Source of the DNA: Excoecaria cochinchinensis
Taxonomy: Eukaryota; Streptophyta; Magnoliopsida; Malpighiales; Euphorbiaceae
Direction: 5' to 3'
Assembly: GCA_947683425.1 (NCBI GenBank)
Contig: CANTUQ010000004.1
Location: 30,500,001 to 30,564,000 of the forward strand
Length of the DNA stretch: 64,000 bases
Shown: piece by piece, positions 42,051-53,925 of the stretch
How the letters are laid out: the number at the start of each line of letters is the position of its first letter
How positions within the stretch are numbered: position 1 is the first letter of the stretch
Notes under the pieces: generated by a model
Databases searched by the model: none
The model's input: the letters and a program-made list of their open reading frames with translations, nothing else
Told to the model about the DNA's origin: nothing
Translations under genes and position numbers: made by a program

Positions 42051-43276
42051 AATCTTTCATCTTATCCATTATCAAATTACAATATAAATCATCAATAGAA
42101 CATAACCATACCATTCCATTCTTTTTTACATCAAGTCATTTCTAATTCACTTAATCATTTCATTTTAGCATCAATCATGCCATGACATGAATTAAACATA
42201 ACTTATTATATACTTTTGATTAAAAATATAATATAATCATCAATTAGAAAATATTCTATTTAATTCTAATAATTCCCAAATCATTAATATACATTCAATT
42301 TAAATCATATATTCATTTTATGCCTTTATAATTAATATATAATCAAAATATACATTAATTCACCCAAGTTTACCATTCGGCTAACATAACCAAATGACCT
42401 TCCCATTTTATTCATCACTCCATTTTCATTAATTAAGCTAGTTTATATCTTAATTAACATTTTTATACCATTTATTTACATTAAACCATAAAATATACCT
42501 ATGTATTCTTTAAATAACCATTCGACCAAGCCTCTATTTTTCTCCTCTAATTTGTTTTCCATTCATTTATCACTTCATTAACTAGATTACATTTTAATAA
42601 GTCTAAATACACAATTATATGACATTAGATCTCAAATTATACTTATGTATACTTATACATACCATTCGGCCTACATGTTGTCCATAGTATAAAGTTTATT
42701 TCTTTTCATTTTAATCTTTCAAAATCTCATTTTTAACCTTCCTAAACATGACTATATGGTTTGATTCAATTACAGACACATATTTCACATACTTTATGTT
42801 TAAACATAACCAAAAATTATACTTTTAACATGTAAAAAAGAGGATAATGTATCCACTAACCTTAATTTCTTGTTCTCCACATCTTAAACAACCTTCCATA
42901 GCCTTGGCTCCTTAAAACACTATCAGTTTCCTTATATTCCTTAAGTGGCCGAATATATACATCAAAGAAATCACCAGAAATTTACTTCCTTTTTGCAATA
43001 TAATTACATAAACATACTTTAGACAATCTAAAATACGTATTTATTTAAACCAATTTAAAAACATCAACTTTGCATACCTCAATTTTAGGTCATAACCTTC
43101 TCCACTTACTTTTTCCCACTTTTTTTATTTCAAATGAGCTTTAGAGACTACCATTATTGAAAAGAGAGGCTGAAAATTACTTCGGAAGGTTGGATTTCGT
43201 GGGAACCATGGAAGAGAAATGAAGAAAATTCATGGAAGAGGAAGAGTTCAATTTGGCCAAGGAAAAAAGGGAAGAG

Positions 43277-46200
43277 TGTAACACCCTTATACCCGTAAAT
43301 GATACGGATACCGGATGTCACAGCTCTGTACTGTCAGTCACTACAAGTACTCGATAATTCTGTAGATTTTTTTTTTTATTTGCACAATAGCAACCACAAC
43401 ATACATATACAAAACCAGAACAAAACACTAATCCGCAAACTACGTGCTTATATCATATACCTTTATTTCTCTTTATTGTGATCGTATACATGCCATGCCA
43501 AACATCAATCCTTGTTGCCGATTACCTCGACTGGTCATCCCTACATCTTCAGCAACCTCAAACGCTACTATAACCAGTGCGCAGTAACAATCTATGCGCT
43601 GAGCAAAAAAATGCCCAGTGGTGGATACATATCCTAAATTTTCCGTACTGATCCTACGTGTATGCACACATAATTATTTTCTTTTATTTAAATCTCGGGA
43701 ACATTTATTCTTGAGTCTTTTAAATAATTTTTAACGTATTTACTCAGCATTCACTATCTTATCTTTTATCACTATCACTGTTATCACTTATCATTGTCTT
43801 TACCTTTATCACTATCCTATAATTACATTAATCACTATTATGCTATTGTCAATTTCACTATCACTTACACTATTAATATTTACAATATATTATTATTACG
43901 TTCTTTCCATTACTTGAAGGACTATCTGTATCGACCACTTCATAATTATCTTGTAAATATGTCCATTTATTTATTTTTGTACTATTCCTTATCATTACTT
44001 TATCCTTTTTATTACTATTATCACTATCTTTATTATGTGCACCAATAATCCTTATCATTTAACATTTTGTTCGGTTTGTCGCTTACGATCAATTCCATAT
44101 ATAATTCTTTTTATTATCTTTATCTATGTAAATAACTTATTGGATTCTTTCTTTAACTTATATACCCAAAAACAATCTAATTTCAGACACTCAATTGTTT
44201 ATTAACTCACTTATTAATTAGTCATTACTTTCGATATTGGTAACACTAATTTAATGCTATTACTTTCTTTATGCTCCTAACACTTTCCTTACTCTTTCTT
44301 CACTATATTAACTCTTTTACATTAACATCTTTTTACTATGTTGAATCTTTCACTGGCTTGTTTACTTTAATTAATTTTGAGTCGCATTTATCCTTATATG
44401 GTTAACACTATACTTTATTCACTAGCTTATTTGTACACTTATTATTCTATCGATATTTCCTTATTTCTTCCTTAATCAATACTATCCCTATTATTACTAA
44501 CATTGTTATCACTCCTCTTCTTTACTCTAGCAATTCCCTCTCAATTATTCAATACTATAAATTCAACATAAATCTTAATAATCATCTAAACCATATTTTT
44601 CATTATTGTAATTCTTGTAGTTTCATTATTAATAAGTAAATTCCTTTTTCAATTTTTATTCACTTATATAATTAACATCATAATGGATTTATCAATTTCT
44701 ATTCTATTGATACTTCCTATTAATCACACTACCATTTAAAACTATTGCCCTTAAAATCCTTGTTTTCCATTATCTTAATTTGATATTCTTAATATTTCAA
44801 TTTAGCAAATTACACACTTAGTTTGGCAATCCTTATAACCTTTATTTAATAATCCTACAGTTGTAGCTTAATTCACTATGGCCCCTTTAATAATCTTTTC
44901 ATAATTAAAATTTACAATGTATATCTTTGTATTTATTATAATTACAATTTTATATCACTTTTCACTTTATTAAGATTATTATTATTATTTACATTATTAA
45001 TTTATTAATTCCTGTGTCATTCCCTAATTTACCAATGTATATCCAAATCGATATTTCCATCACTTCACTTATTAGTCAATCTTCCCAATTAATGTTGTAG
45101 TATTTTTAATCTATAGTCATTCTTTATTTAATGTATTATTTGATCCCTACATTAACGTTATTCGAACAATTACCTTAATTTTACTTTCTTTCCACTTATT
45201 CACATTAGTATCACTGATTCATATTTTTACCTCTTCTTATATTCTACTTACAGTACTATCACTTTATAAACCCAATTAAATTACACACACATGCCTAATT
45301 ATACATTAGGTCAATTTTAAACCATTATTCAATTACTTATTAGTTATACTACAATATTCCAATTTCATCGATTACTTATTCACCCATTTAACAAATGTGC
45401 ACTTAATATATGTGTCAACAATTAGCTACACCATAATATCTTAATTAGTCTTACTACTATAAATTTAAGATTTAGTCTCTAATCTTTGTACTAACATACA
45501 ATCTTACCCTTAGTTGTTTTATATTACAAAATGTCACTATTTAACTTCATTACTATACTTATTAATTATTTTATCATACACTTTATCATTTAACTCTTAC
45601 CATAACATTTTAATCCAAATCACATTTTATTCCTTGCTTTACCTTAAATTCCAATTTTACCACTTCAATTTACTATAATTACAGTTAGGCCACTAATTGA
45701 TCTAAATTTCACTTTTAATTTATTATTATTATTTTCTATTAAATCATTAATCATATTAACCAATTAATTCATCAATTCAATTACCTAATTAAACAATAAA
45801 CCTTATTATACACTAATTACATTTTAATCCTTTTATTAAATTTATTTATTCACTAATTACATTTTTGTCCCTAATCTTTTTTCTTGATTTCCTATTTTAT
45901 CCATGACTTTTTCCTTAATTACATCTATGTCCCCACTTTTACTTTAATACTAACCATGTCCCTTCTTTTACACTAATTCCATTTATATCCTCATTTTCCA
46001 CTTAATTACCATTATACCCTTAATTATTCTTTATTTACACTTTTAACCTTACTTAATCTTATTTTTTCACTTTTGCCCTTCTTAAATATTTTAATAATGA
46101 ATTTACCCTTTTCACACTTAAATTCTACTTTTGGCCTTATAAATTTACAAAATTACATTTAGGTCCCAAATTTACCACTTTTACACTAAATTACCACTTT

Positions 46201-47605
46201 ACCCTCGTATTTTGCAAAAATTACCATATTACCCTTATATTCACACTTTTTACCTAACTTTACTACTTTTTACCTAATTAATGTCAATTTACCATTTTAC
46301 CCCAAAACCTTTTATTTATTCCAATTTAGTCCTATTTTCACTTTTATCACTATTTTAGTCAATTTTATCACATAATTACCATAATGCCCCTAATATAAAC
46401 CCGGTAGAAAATCTACCGACCGAATACGCAGGACGTAGACTCCACAGATCCACTACACTATAGAATGAGCCTAATGGGACCATTCATCACTGCACTGTAC
46501 TACACTGATCACTGTAAACACTGTATACACTGTACATTGTGATAGACCGTCATTGGCCTATCAATATCGAGTCGCCATGACTCGTACCGCAGTGTGGAAT
46601 CCCTATAGCTAGCTAATTATATTCTGGACTAGACTTTTCTACCAGACTATTACTAAGGGCAAATATCATCATAATTTCACTTGAATTTCACATTATGCCA
46701 TTATACACTTTTCGGCATACACCTCATTATCAATTATAATTTTGTACACACACTCATTTATCATCAATTAATCATTTAATGCCATTATGTCCAATAAATC
46801 ATAAAAATATAGTTTATTATTTCAATACACTCAATTCGGCCAAAACATCATTATATCATTATGTTCCCTTTTAATTTATTTAACCACTTAATTATTCCAA
46901 TTGCATGTTATAGTTATTATAAACATCCTTTACATGCTATAATTGCCAATATACATGATTAAATTCTTCATTATTCAATTCGGCCAACACACTAAATTTT
47001 CACTATGTTCACTTTAGTTTCATTTAATTATTCAATCCTACTATTCTCATATATAGTCATCATAATTACAAATTATATACCTTATCTCACAACATGTCTC
47101 ATCATTTCCTTTAATAATCCATTCGGCCAAGCTTATACAAATTAATTAAGTTGGCTTTTCAACCTTTTAACTATTCCATCATACACTACACATGTTATAT
47201 ACATTATAATCATCATTTATATGCCATAAAACTCATATACACAATATGAATTCCTTAAGTATTCATTCGGCCTACATGTGTATTTTTATACCATAATGTT
47301 TTTATTTATTTTAAGCATATTTATTCACTTATTTAAGTCCACTAAGCATGCTTATCAAGTTAGATTTAATTAAACATGCCTAAATCTCATGTTCACACTT
47401 GGACATAACCTAAAACACATACATAATTAATGAAAAAAAAGGATATTGTATCTACTCACCTTATTTCCTTGATCTCCACTCATTAACTCAGGGATTCATC
47501 ATTAGTGATTCACCATATCAGAGGGGAATGGTCAGTCAAGGAGGAAAGGTTGTTAAGGGCTGAGAGAAAATGATCAATCATGAAAACCCAAGAGGGCCGA
47601 TTGGT
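43277..47605 (-). mobile_element. Family D LTR copy D2 (truncated)
   Basis: TGTAACACCCTTATACCCGT start, then CCATGCCAAACATC, a GCTGAGCA motif, ~2.5 kb of AT-rich phrase repeats, the structured block (46395-46660) and several CATTCGGCC tags. It loses similarity to D3 near 47605, where Tat-like sequence begins; this boundary is approximate. It is inserted directly in D1. No coding sequence seen. Confidence 0.7.
46395..46660 (-). other. Structured block of family D copy D2
   Basis: CGGTAGAAAATCTACCG hairpin at 46401-46417, repeated CACTGTA/TACAGTG-like elements (46480-46545), TAGACCGTCATTGGCCTATC, GAGTCGCCATGACTC (46569-46583) and a TATAGCTAGCTA palindrome. Confidence 0.4.
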
Positions 47606-48638
47606 AACATGAGTGAGACACTTATAGGATTTATCCTGAGATTAAGTGTAGTCTTGTATTTGCTTGAATTTGGTCATATGATGATCATATGGAGATATAC
47701 ATAATTCCGCAATGAAGAATTGATGTTGCATTATTTTCCAGTTCTTTTGTAAAAAGAAGAAAAAATAGCTTTCTTTATTAAGTCCGTCTTATCTAATGAT
47801 TATCCTCTGAGTTGTTTATGGCCGGCTAGATACCTAGGTTGATCGTGCTTGTTATCAACAGCTTAAAAAAATAATAAAATAAAAATAAAAATAAATAAAA
47901 GCTGCTGAGTTGAATTTTGATTTCCTCAGGCAGAAAATAAGGCATAGGGTCATGTAAAAATTTGAAAGGACGCATTTCCCATAAAGAAAAGCTAGCGTGA
48001 AAATCCACAAGGGGTGCACTACCTTTAAAATAATGAAGAATGGCACTGAGAGTGATCAGAGACTTCCAGTCATGAGTTGTGGGGTCAACGCAGAGGGAAT
48101 CCGAGGCAAGAATCATCCTTATTGAGATCCTCGCGAATGAGATTGTGCCTCGATACTTGGGCTGCTCAGATGAATTTGTCACTCGTATTTTTCATTGCAT
48201 GTGCACATTCACGTGCATAATTTACCCCCACATATGGATTTTAATTTTGCAGGAAATCCCCAGTATCTCATAGTCAGTGATAGACCTGCGAGAGAGTATA
48301 GATGCAAGGCTCACCGAGATTAGTAGCTACATTGCTGGGCATACCCAGACCCTCGGAGCAGTCGGGGTAGGTTTTCATGAGCTAAATGAAACGGTGCAAA
48401 CTGTCATTCGACCTTTCTAGGAGGGACGATTGGGACCAGGCGTGCCGATGGCGCACTTCAAAAGTCTTGAGAAGACTCGGTGCAACACAGAAGGATGACA
48501 ATCGCTCCACAGTCTAGATGGTGACTTGAAGAGATGATTACAGGAAGGTCGCCGCCTTAGGTACGCACTTCTTTCATTTCTCTGAATTTTGGCTCACTTA
48601 GGCACATACGTGCTAGTTTCCCCAAAATTGGGGGCAAC
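47606..48638 (+). mobile_element. 3' internal end of a Tat/Ogre-like element
   Basis: Precedes a TGTAGACACC LTR and ends with AAAATTGGGGGCAAC, the polypurine tract of that lineage. Near 48240-48260, TTTTAATTTTGCAG|G resembles a 3' splice site. A 49-codon open stretch follows (48274-48420, with IDARLTEISSYIAGHTQ), which could be a coding remnant. No gag or pol domain is recognisable, and the left boundary is approximate. Confidence 0.6.
47826..48182 (-). pseudogene. Possible antisense ORF remnant, unrecognised
   Basis: A 118-codon minus-strand frame inside the Tat-like internal region. Residues 1-90 have ordinary protein composition (SLCVDPTTHDWKSLITLSAI, FHASFSLWEMRPFKFLHDPM). The last 25 are hydrophobic low complexity translated from an A/T run (47870-47900), so any real protein ended before that. 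Tat-lineage elements are known to carry antisense ORFs between pol and the 3' LTR, and position and strand fit. I do not recognise a domain, and chance cannot be excluded. Confidence 0.25.
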
Positions 48639-48839
48639 TGTAGACACCGAGTCCCGAGACAGTCAAGATCAAGATTGCTCAATGATGAGAATAAAGACCG
48701 ATTCATAGGCAAAAAATAGGGATTGATCATCTCCTTGTCAAGTTCTTTTGTCTATTTCTAAATGCTTTTAAAGTTTTTTTTTGGAAGAGAAGTGTTTTAG
48801 AAAAAAAAAAATTTTTTGGGAAAAAAGGTATTTTTTGGG

Positions 48840-49400
48840 TTTGCATGGGGAGGGCGCGCATGCATTGTCTTGCCGGGGGAGGAGCACGCGGGCGGGGAAG
48901 TGCCCCTACCGCGCACGCGAATGAGGGGCGATCACCCTCGCACGCAAGAGCGCCAGCCCCGTAGGGGCGCCCCGCGCACGAGAGGCCACCCTTCGCACAT
49001 GGGCAGCCACGAGACAGCCCCTCGCACAAGACTACTCCTAGCTCGAGGACCGCCCCTGCGGGCGGGCGGCCATGCAGCAGCTCCGTGCGAGGTCGTCCCT
49101 CGTGCAAGTGTGACCCTGCACTAGGTGAGCCAAGCGTCAGCCCTATGCAAGGCTGCCCCACAGTCGCGGCCTACACAGGAGAGGCTGCGCCTCCCAGGAG
49201 GGCGCCCCTGCGTGCGGGCGGCCATGCAGCAGCCCCGGGAGAGGGTGCGCCTTGCGCGAGGCATCCCTTCGCACAGGCAACTACGTGGCAGCAGTGCACT
49301 AGGCCGCCCCTATATGCTGGGCGCCCCTCGGCAAGCAGCCCCTGTTGCTGTCCTTCCGCCTACAGTGTTGTCCTTCCTCCTGCAACGGGATTTTGCATGG
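48840..49400. other. GC-rich block upstream of the Tat LTR promoter
   Basis: About 560 bases of very high GC content in otherwise AT-rich surroundings, with recurring words such as GCCCCTCGCAC, GGGCGGCCATGCAGCAGC (twice, 49062-49082 and 49217-49234) and GGCGCCCC. It lies just upstream of the TATA box, so it would be U3 promoter sequence. Confidence 0.6.
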
Positions 49401-49459
49401 GCTACAGTCCTAATCGGACTAAAAAACCTATTTTCTGTTTTTATGCTCTTTGGGTGGAT

Positions 49460-49466
49460 TATATAA
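49460..49466 (+). promoter_or_regulatory. TATA box of Tat-like LTR
   Basis: TATATAA in GGATTATATAAGAAGAAGAG, followed by an AG-rich leader. Placement in the LTR is right for the U3/R promoter. Confidence 0.6.
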
Positions 49467-51336
49467 GAAGAAGAGAGAGAAAAAAATAAAGGTAGGGGAG
49501 GAGGAAGAGTTTTTGAAAGAGAAAAAAGAGTTTTTGAACAAAAAACGAGAGAGCTCTTGGCAAGAGAGAACAAAAGTTTTCTTGAGAACAAAAAATTTCT
49601 TCTTTGATTTTCTTGGATCTAAAAACATTTTTAAGGTTAAGGGAAAATCTATTTTCTTAGCTTGCATTTCTCATCAAACAACCAAAAAATCACTTTTTGA
49701 GTTTTATTGTTCTTAAGTTTTTTGAGACAAAAAATTTAGATTTTTGAATCTTTTTGAATCTGATTGCGAATCTTGAAAAGGGGAACGGATTGAGACATCT
49801 TGCTTCTAGATTATCTACTCTTAGGGTAAAGGACCTTGGAACCATTTTTATTATCTCATTTTATTTTCTCATTTTACTTTTCTTGCATTGATGAATATGT
49901 GAATAATAACTAGGTGAATATATGCTTTTGGATTCGAGATTTATATTCCATTGATATGTTTCTCCAATCTTTATCTTGTTTTTGGCATGAGAATGGATAA
50001 ATGTATGTGATTTGGGGGCAAAAAATCAAGTTTTTAGTGTTTGATTTTTTAGAAGTTCTTGAGTTCCCAAAGTTTGCTCCACCCCCTCCCCCTTAGGGGA
50101 GGGGAAGAGGTGATGGACGGGCTGGCCGCCCCTCACCCCCTGCGGTGTCCCTTCGCGCGCCTTTGCCCCGTTTTGGCTTGATTTTAGCCCATTAAATGCA
50201 TGTTTCATGTTCGTTTTTGCGATAATTTTTTTTTCTTTTTAGTTTGAATGCTATTGTCTGCCTTATGATGTTTATCTCTCTTATTTTCATTTTATTTAGT
50301 TGATTTTAGAATTATTGCTAATATTTTTATTGTTGTTTTTTATTTAGGTTCAAAATGTGGTTCTGCTTGTTTTAGGGTTTTGTGACCAAACAGAGGGGTC
50401 ACGACGTGTAGGAGGCTACGTTGTTTTGGTGAGATCTTACATATCTCTTATTTGAATGATTGTATTTGTTTATAAACAAAATAGTTTTATTTTATGCGCA
50501 TCAGATAAAAAATCACAAAAATATTTTTATGACTAAATCGAGATTTTTATTAATAAAGTAGGACAATTGTCCTTGATTTTAGCCAAGGAATGCAAAAATG
50601 TCATAAATTAAAACAAGGAGTTAATTTTCTCAAAATGGGAATAATTCGTCCTGGTTTTCAAGCAAATAGCCGAAATAACACTTCAATCCTCTTTTAAGTG
50701 AGTATGAAGGAACCAATGTTCCTAAACCGAATAAATATTCCGATTTATACATGTTACCCCTTTTGATTGATTATTTTACTTTATATCACGTGGGTCCTTG
50801 TAATTAATTATTTTTGGGGTAATTTTGTTTAGCTTTTCTTTTCATTTGGGGGATTGTATTTGTCCCAATTTCTATTTTGTAATGGTGTTGCTATGTGTGT
50901 TTAGCGCTTTATTTACCGCTTTATTTATTGCTTTATTTACAGTTTTCATTTACAATTTTCTCTATGCTTGAATTGTGCCTTTAATAAATTGCATTAATTG
51001 TGTGAGATGAGAGATGGAATTTTCTAACCTAAAAATTCATTTATAATTAACCAAGACATAAATAAGAGTGAAATTCCGAACTACTCTCTAGTTTAGACCA
51101 TAGAGGTTAGACAAACTTTTCCAATTTCTCATAAATTGGGTGGCAACTCCAAAATATCTCAAAGATGTCCAAAGATTTCATGGGACTAGATGATCTTCCC
51201 CAATTTCTTATTGGGTAGGAATTCCAAAATGTCTCGTGTTACCCAAGACTAAATGACGCGAACCATCCCCCAAGCCCTAAAAGCGGGCCTCGAAAAGTGG
51301 AGCCTTCCCTCAAGCTGGTTCGACGTGCGTCACACA

Positions 51337-52455
51337 CCGACTCCCCGCTGCCTGACTAAGCCTCCATCGCTGGCTTCATGCCTCCATTGCCATTGTCCAG
51401 GTTCATTTCATTTTTTTTATATAACAAAGAATTATGTATTACGTAGTATACGTATCTCATATTGCTACTATTACAATTTGGCCTTTGAATCTGATTATTG
51501 TATATGATTAAATAGTTGCATGCTCATTTAAGCTATATTTACATTCATATACCTAATTTAGATGTTAGGCCCCCATTTTAATTTATTCCATTTTGTTTAT
51601 AGGTCCTTATTAAATATGAAAGGAATTTAAATAAAACTATATGAGATATATCTAGGTTGCAAAAATTATTCCTAAATTCTAAAAATAATAATATCTTCCA
51701 TTGTATAAAACTAGTTAGCTTTTTAAGTAATTGAGAATAGAAATTATGTCTTCAACCATCGAAATCTTTTAAATAGAAGAAAAAAGAAATCGCAAAAAAC
51801 AAAAATTTTGAAAATTAGGGAATAAAAAAAGAATAAAGGATAAATTTGGGGAATTATTTAGGCCAAAATGGCAGTGTAAGGGATTTGGGTCGGTTGGATT
51901 TTAGCTAACAATTTGGATTAATTAGCTAAACCGAATTTAAAATCAAAATTATCTAATATTTCAAATCGAAACTAAACGGACAAACCAAATTAGCTGAATT
52001 AAATAGAGGGTCGGTACGATTATTTATTATAACCAAATCATACTCAACTCCACATTTTAAATTAGGTCGTATTTAATTATTAAAAGCAAACCTTTAACCC
52101 AAGTGAGTTGCAAAATTAAGATAGTAAGTTTACTATTTTTCTTAACTTAGTTAGAAATAAAGTAAATTTAACCCTAGCTAGTTAAATTAATAAAAATAAT
52201 TATTGTTGTTTTTAAACACATTACCGTCTAATATTGACAAAAATATACTTATTATTCTCTTAATTTTTTTTTATACATGCATTTTGTTTAGAATAAAAAA
52301 ATCCATTGAGCCAAAAGTATAGAAACAAAAAAGAAAAAAATTATTAGCATCAATCAATAAAATGAATCTTTATACATACATGTACGTATGGATGCATGCA
52401 TGCATTTTAAAATTATTTAGATGTACTCTATATTGAATTGGAAATTGAAAAATAG
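51337..52455. other. Unassigned AT-rich sequence
   Basis: Begins with CCGACTCCCCGCTGCCTGAC, which loosely resembles the CGACTCCGCTG part of Tat-lineage primer sites. If real, the LTR on the left could have been a 5' LTR as well. The rest is AT-rich, with a region of GGTCGGTT / AACCGAAT words (51890-52030). No gene, repeat family or boundary recognised. Confidence 0.4.
52451..52455. repeat. Imperfect TSD of D3 (AATAG / AAGAG)
   Basis: AATAG at 52451-52455 and AAGAG at 55767-55771, one mismatch, flanking the TG...CA ends of D3. Confidence 0.5.
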
Positions 52456-53231
52456 TGTAATACCCTTATATTGTACGTACACAACACTTACTTATACATT
52501 TACCAAGATTGTATGGAAATAGCTGTCATTTAAAATCGCAAACGCAGGGAAAATTTTTTCTACTTAATTGTATATGTCTTTAATCCCAACCATAATAATC
52601 GATCTCCATTTTGTTCTACACTATTTATTATACGAATCATTAATATTTAATATTCATCTCAAAAGTTCTTTTTGACGATTGATCTATAATTGTCTAAATT
52701 TACTATTTATATGGTCAGAATTTCAACAGTATAACGGCTATATACTTAAGCTTTCCATCCTACAAACCAAACAATACTTAGCCCAACTCAGGGGCACAAT
52801 AACATATAACATTATAACATATTCAATAAATAGTCCAAAATACATATCGTCTATCGATGCCATCCCACCATCCCAAATATATAAATGTTCACATACATGC
52901 CTTAATACACAACCATAAATCTTTCCATACACATATACATGCCAATAACTTAAACATACAAAATATTCTTTAATTAAATCCTTCTCCGGTCCGTTCCCAA
53001 AATAACGAGGTACGCTTGCTCTAAGTGTCTTATTGAGTACCTACACGCAGTTAATACAAATTACGTGCTGAGCATTAAATAATGCTATACACACACATGC
53101 ATATTTTAACCATTTTTAGTCATTAAATCTTTTATTAGTCAATTTTCATTTTACACATATTTTTATTTCTTATTCCAATTTAATTTATTAATAATCCACA
53201 AATAATTAACTTATTATATATTTAAGTTTTA

Positions 53232-53307
<76 letters not shown>
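53232..53307. repeat. (TTA)n microsatellite
   Basis: About 25 near-perfect ATT/TTA triplets with one TAG interruption near the left end, inside D3. Confidence 0.95.
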
Positions 53308-53309
<2 letters not shown>

Positions 53310-53644
53310 TTTAATTTATCAATTGTCACTTCATTACTCAATTAATTCTTACATTACTACTTAATTACACTTTAATCTTTAATTTAACATTTTTATAATC
53401 AATTTATAATTTAGTCCCAAAAATTTTACTAAATTATAATTTTGCCCTTTGTTTTACCATTTATTGACAATAATACCACTAGTTAACCTAATTTCCACAT
53501 TTAATTCACTATTTTACTTACATTTTTGCCATTTAATCCCTAAATCTTTCTAAATTTTTACAATTATATCCTTTTTCACTTTATTTATCATATTAACTCT
53601 TATTTACTCAATTTTATTCACTTTTACCATTTTGCCCCTAGTAT

Positions 53645-53925
53645 CAATCCGGCAGAAATCTCTGAACCGGATATACGGGACGTGAACCCCACAGGTTCAC
53701 TACATTAATAGTTATACAATAACAGCAATAGTAATACATTATAGTAGCAATAGCAGTAGCAGTAATAGTATCAATTATACAGTGGCAGAGATAGTATCGG
53801 CACGGTAAACCATCATTAGCCTATCAGAATGAGTCGTCATGATTCGGACCGTGGTATAGAGTCCCTATGGCTAACCGTATATATCCCGAGCTAAATTTCA
53901 CTACCAGATTACTAAGGGCAATTAA
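53645..53925 (-). other. Structured block of family D copy D3
   Basis: CCGGCAGAAATCTCTGAACCGG, GTGAACCCCACAGGTTCAC (53681-53699), a run of AGTAGCA/AATAGTA words, GACCGTGG near 53848, and TATGGCTAACCGTATA. Equivalent in position to the D1, D2 and D4 blocks, but with different stem sequences. Confidence 0.4.

Larger units (their letters stand above)
26735..43276 (-). mobile_element. Family D LTR copy D1 (split by C and E2)
   Basis: Begins TGTAACACCCTATACC and is visible as 26735-26987, 37210-37218 and 39787-43276. The joined parts match the start of D2: ACATGCCATGCC, ATGCTGAGCATTAG against GCGCTGAGCAAAA, then ACATATCCTAAATTTTCC. The rest is AT-rich and full of phrases such as AATTACCATTTTACCCTTAA. 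A structured GC-richer block occurs at 41768-42050. It stops at 43276 where D2 starts, so its right-hand end is not visible. Confidence 0.75.
48639..51336 (+). mobile_element. Tat/Ogre-like 3' LTR
   Basis: Starts TGTAGACACCGAGTCC after a G-rich polypurine tract and ends near CGACGTGCGTCACACA. The end is placed by resemblance to typical Tat LTR ends, not by a TSD. It contains homopolymer runs (48775-48830), a strongly GC-rich block (48840-49400), a TATA box (49460), a long leader, a C-rich/G-rich inverted segment (50078-50107) and GGGTGGCAACTCC near 51139. Open frames in the GC-rich block exist in several overlapping frames on both strands and look like composition artefacts. Confidence 0.7.

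Noticed and set aside
43794..44058. Open frames rich in Tyr, Leu and Ile in family D LTRs (also 62239-62577, 57709-57960)
   Set aside because: They are translations of AT-rich phrase repeats, with no domain and no conservation between D copies.
48727..49489. Long overlapping open frames on both strands of the GC-rich block
   Set aside because: Stops are rare in such GC-rich sequence. Four overlapping frames are open at once, the peptides are Ala/Pro/Arg-rich with no domain, and the block is LTR promoter sequence.
51337..51360. Tat-type primer binding site after 51336
   Set aside because: The match to CGACTCCGCTG is only partial and is interrupted by extra C residues. The upstream polypurine tract shows the LTR is at least a 3' LTR, so I left the site as a remark.
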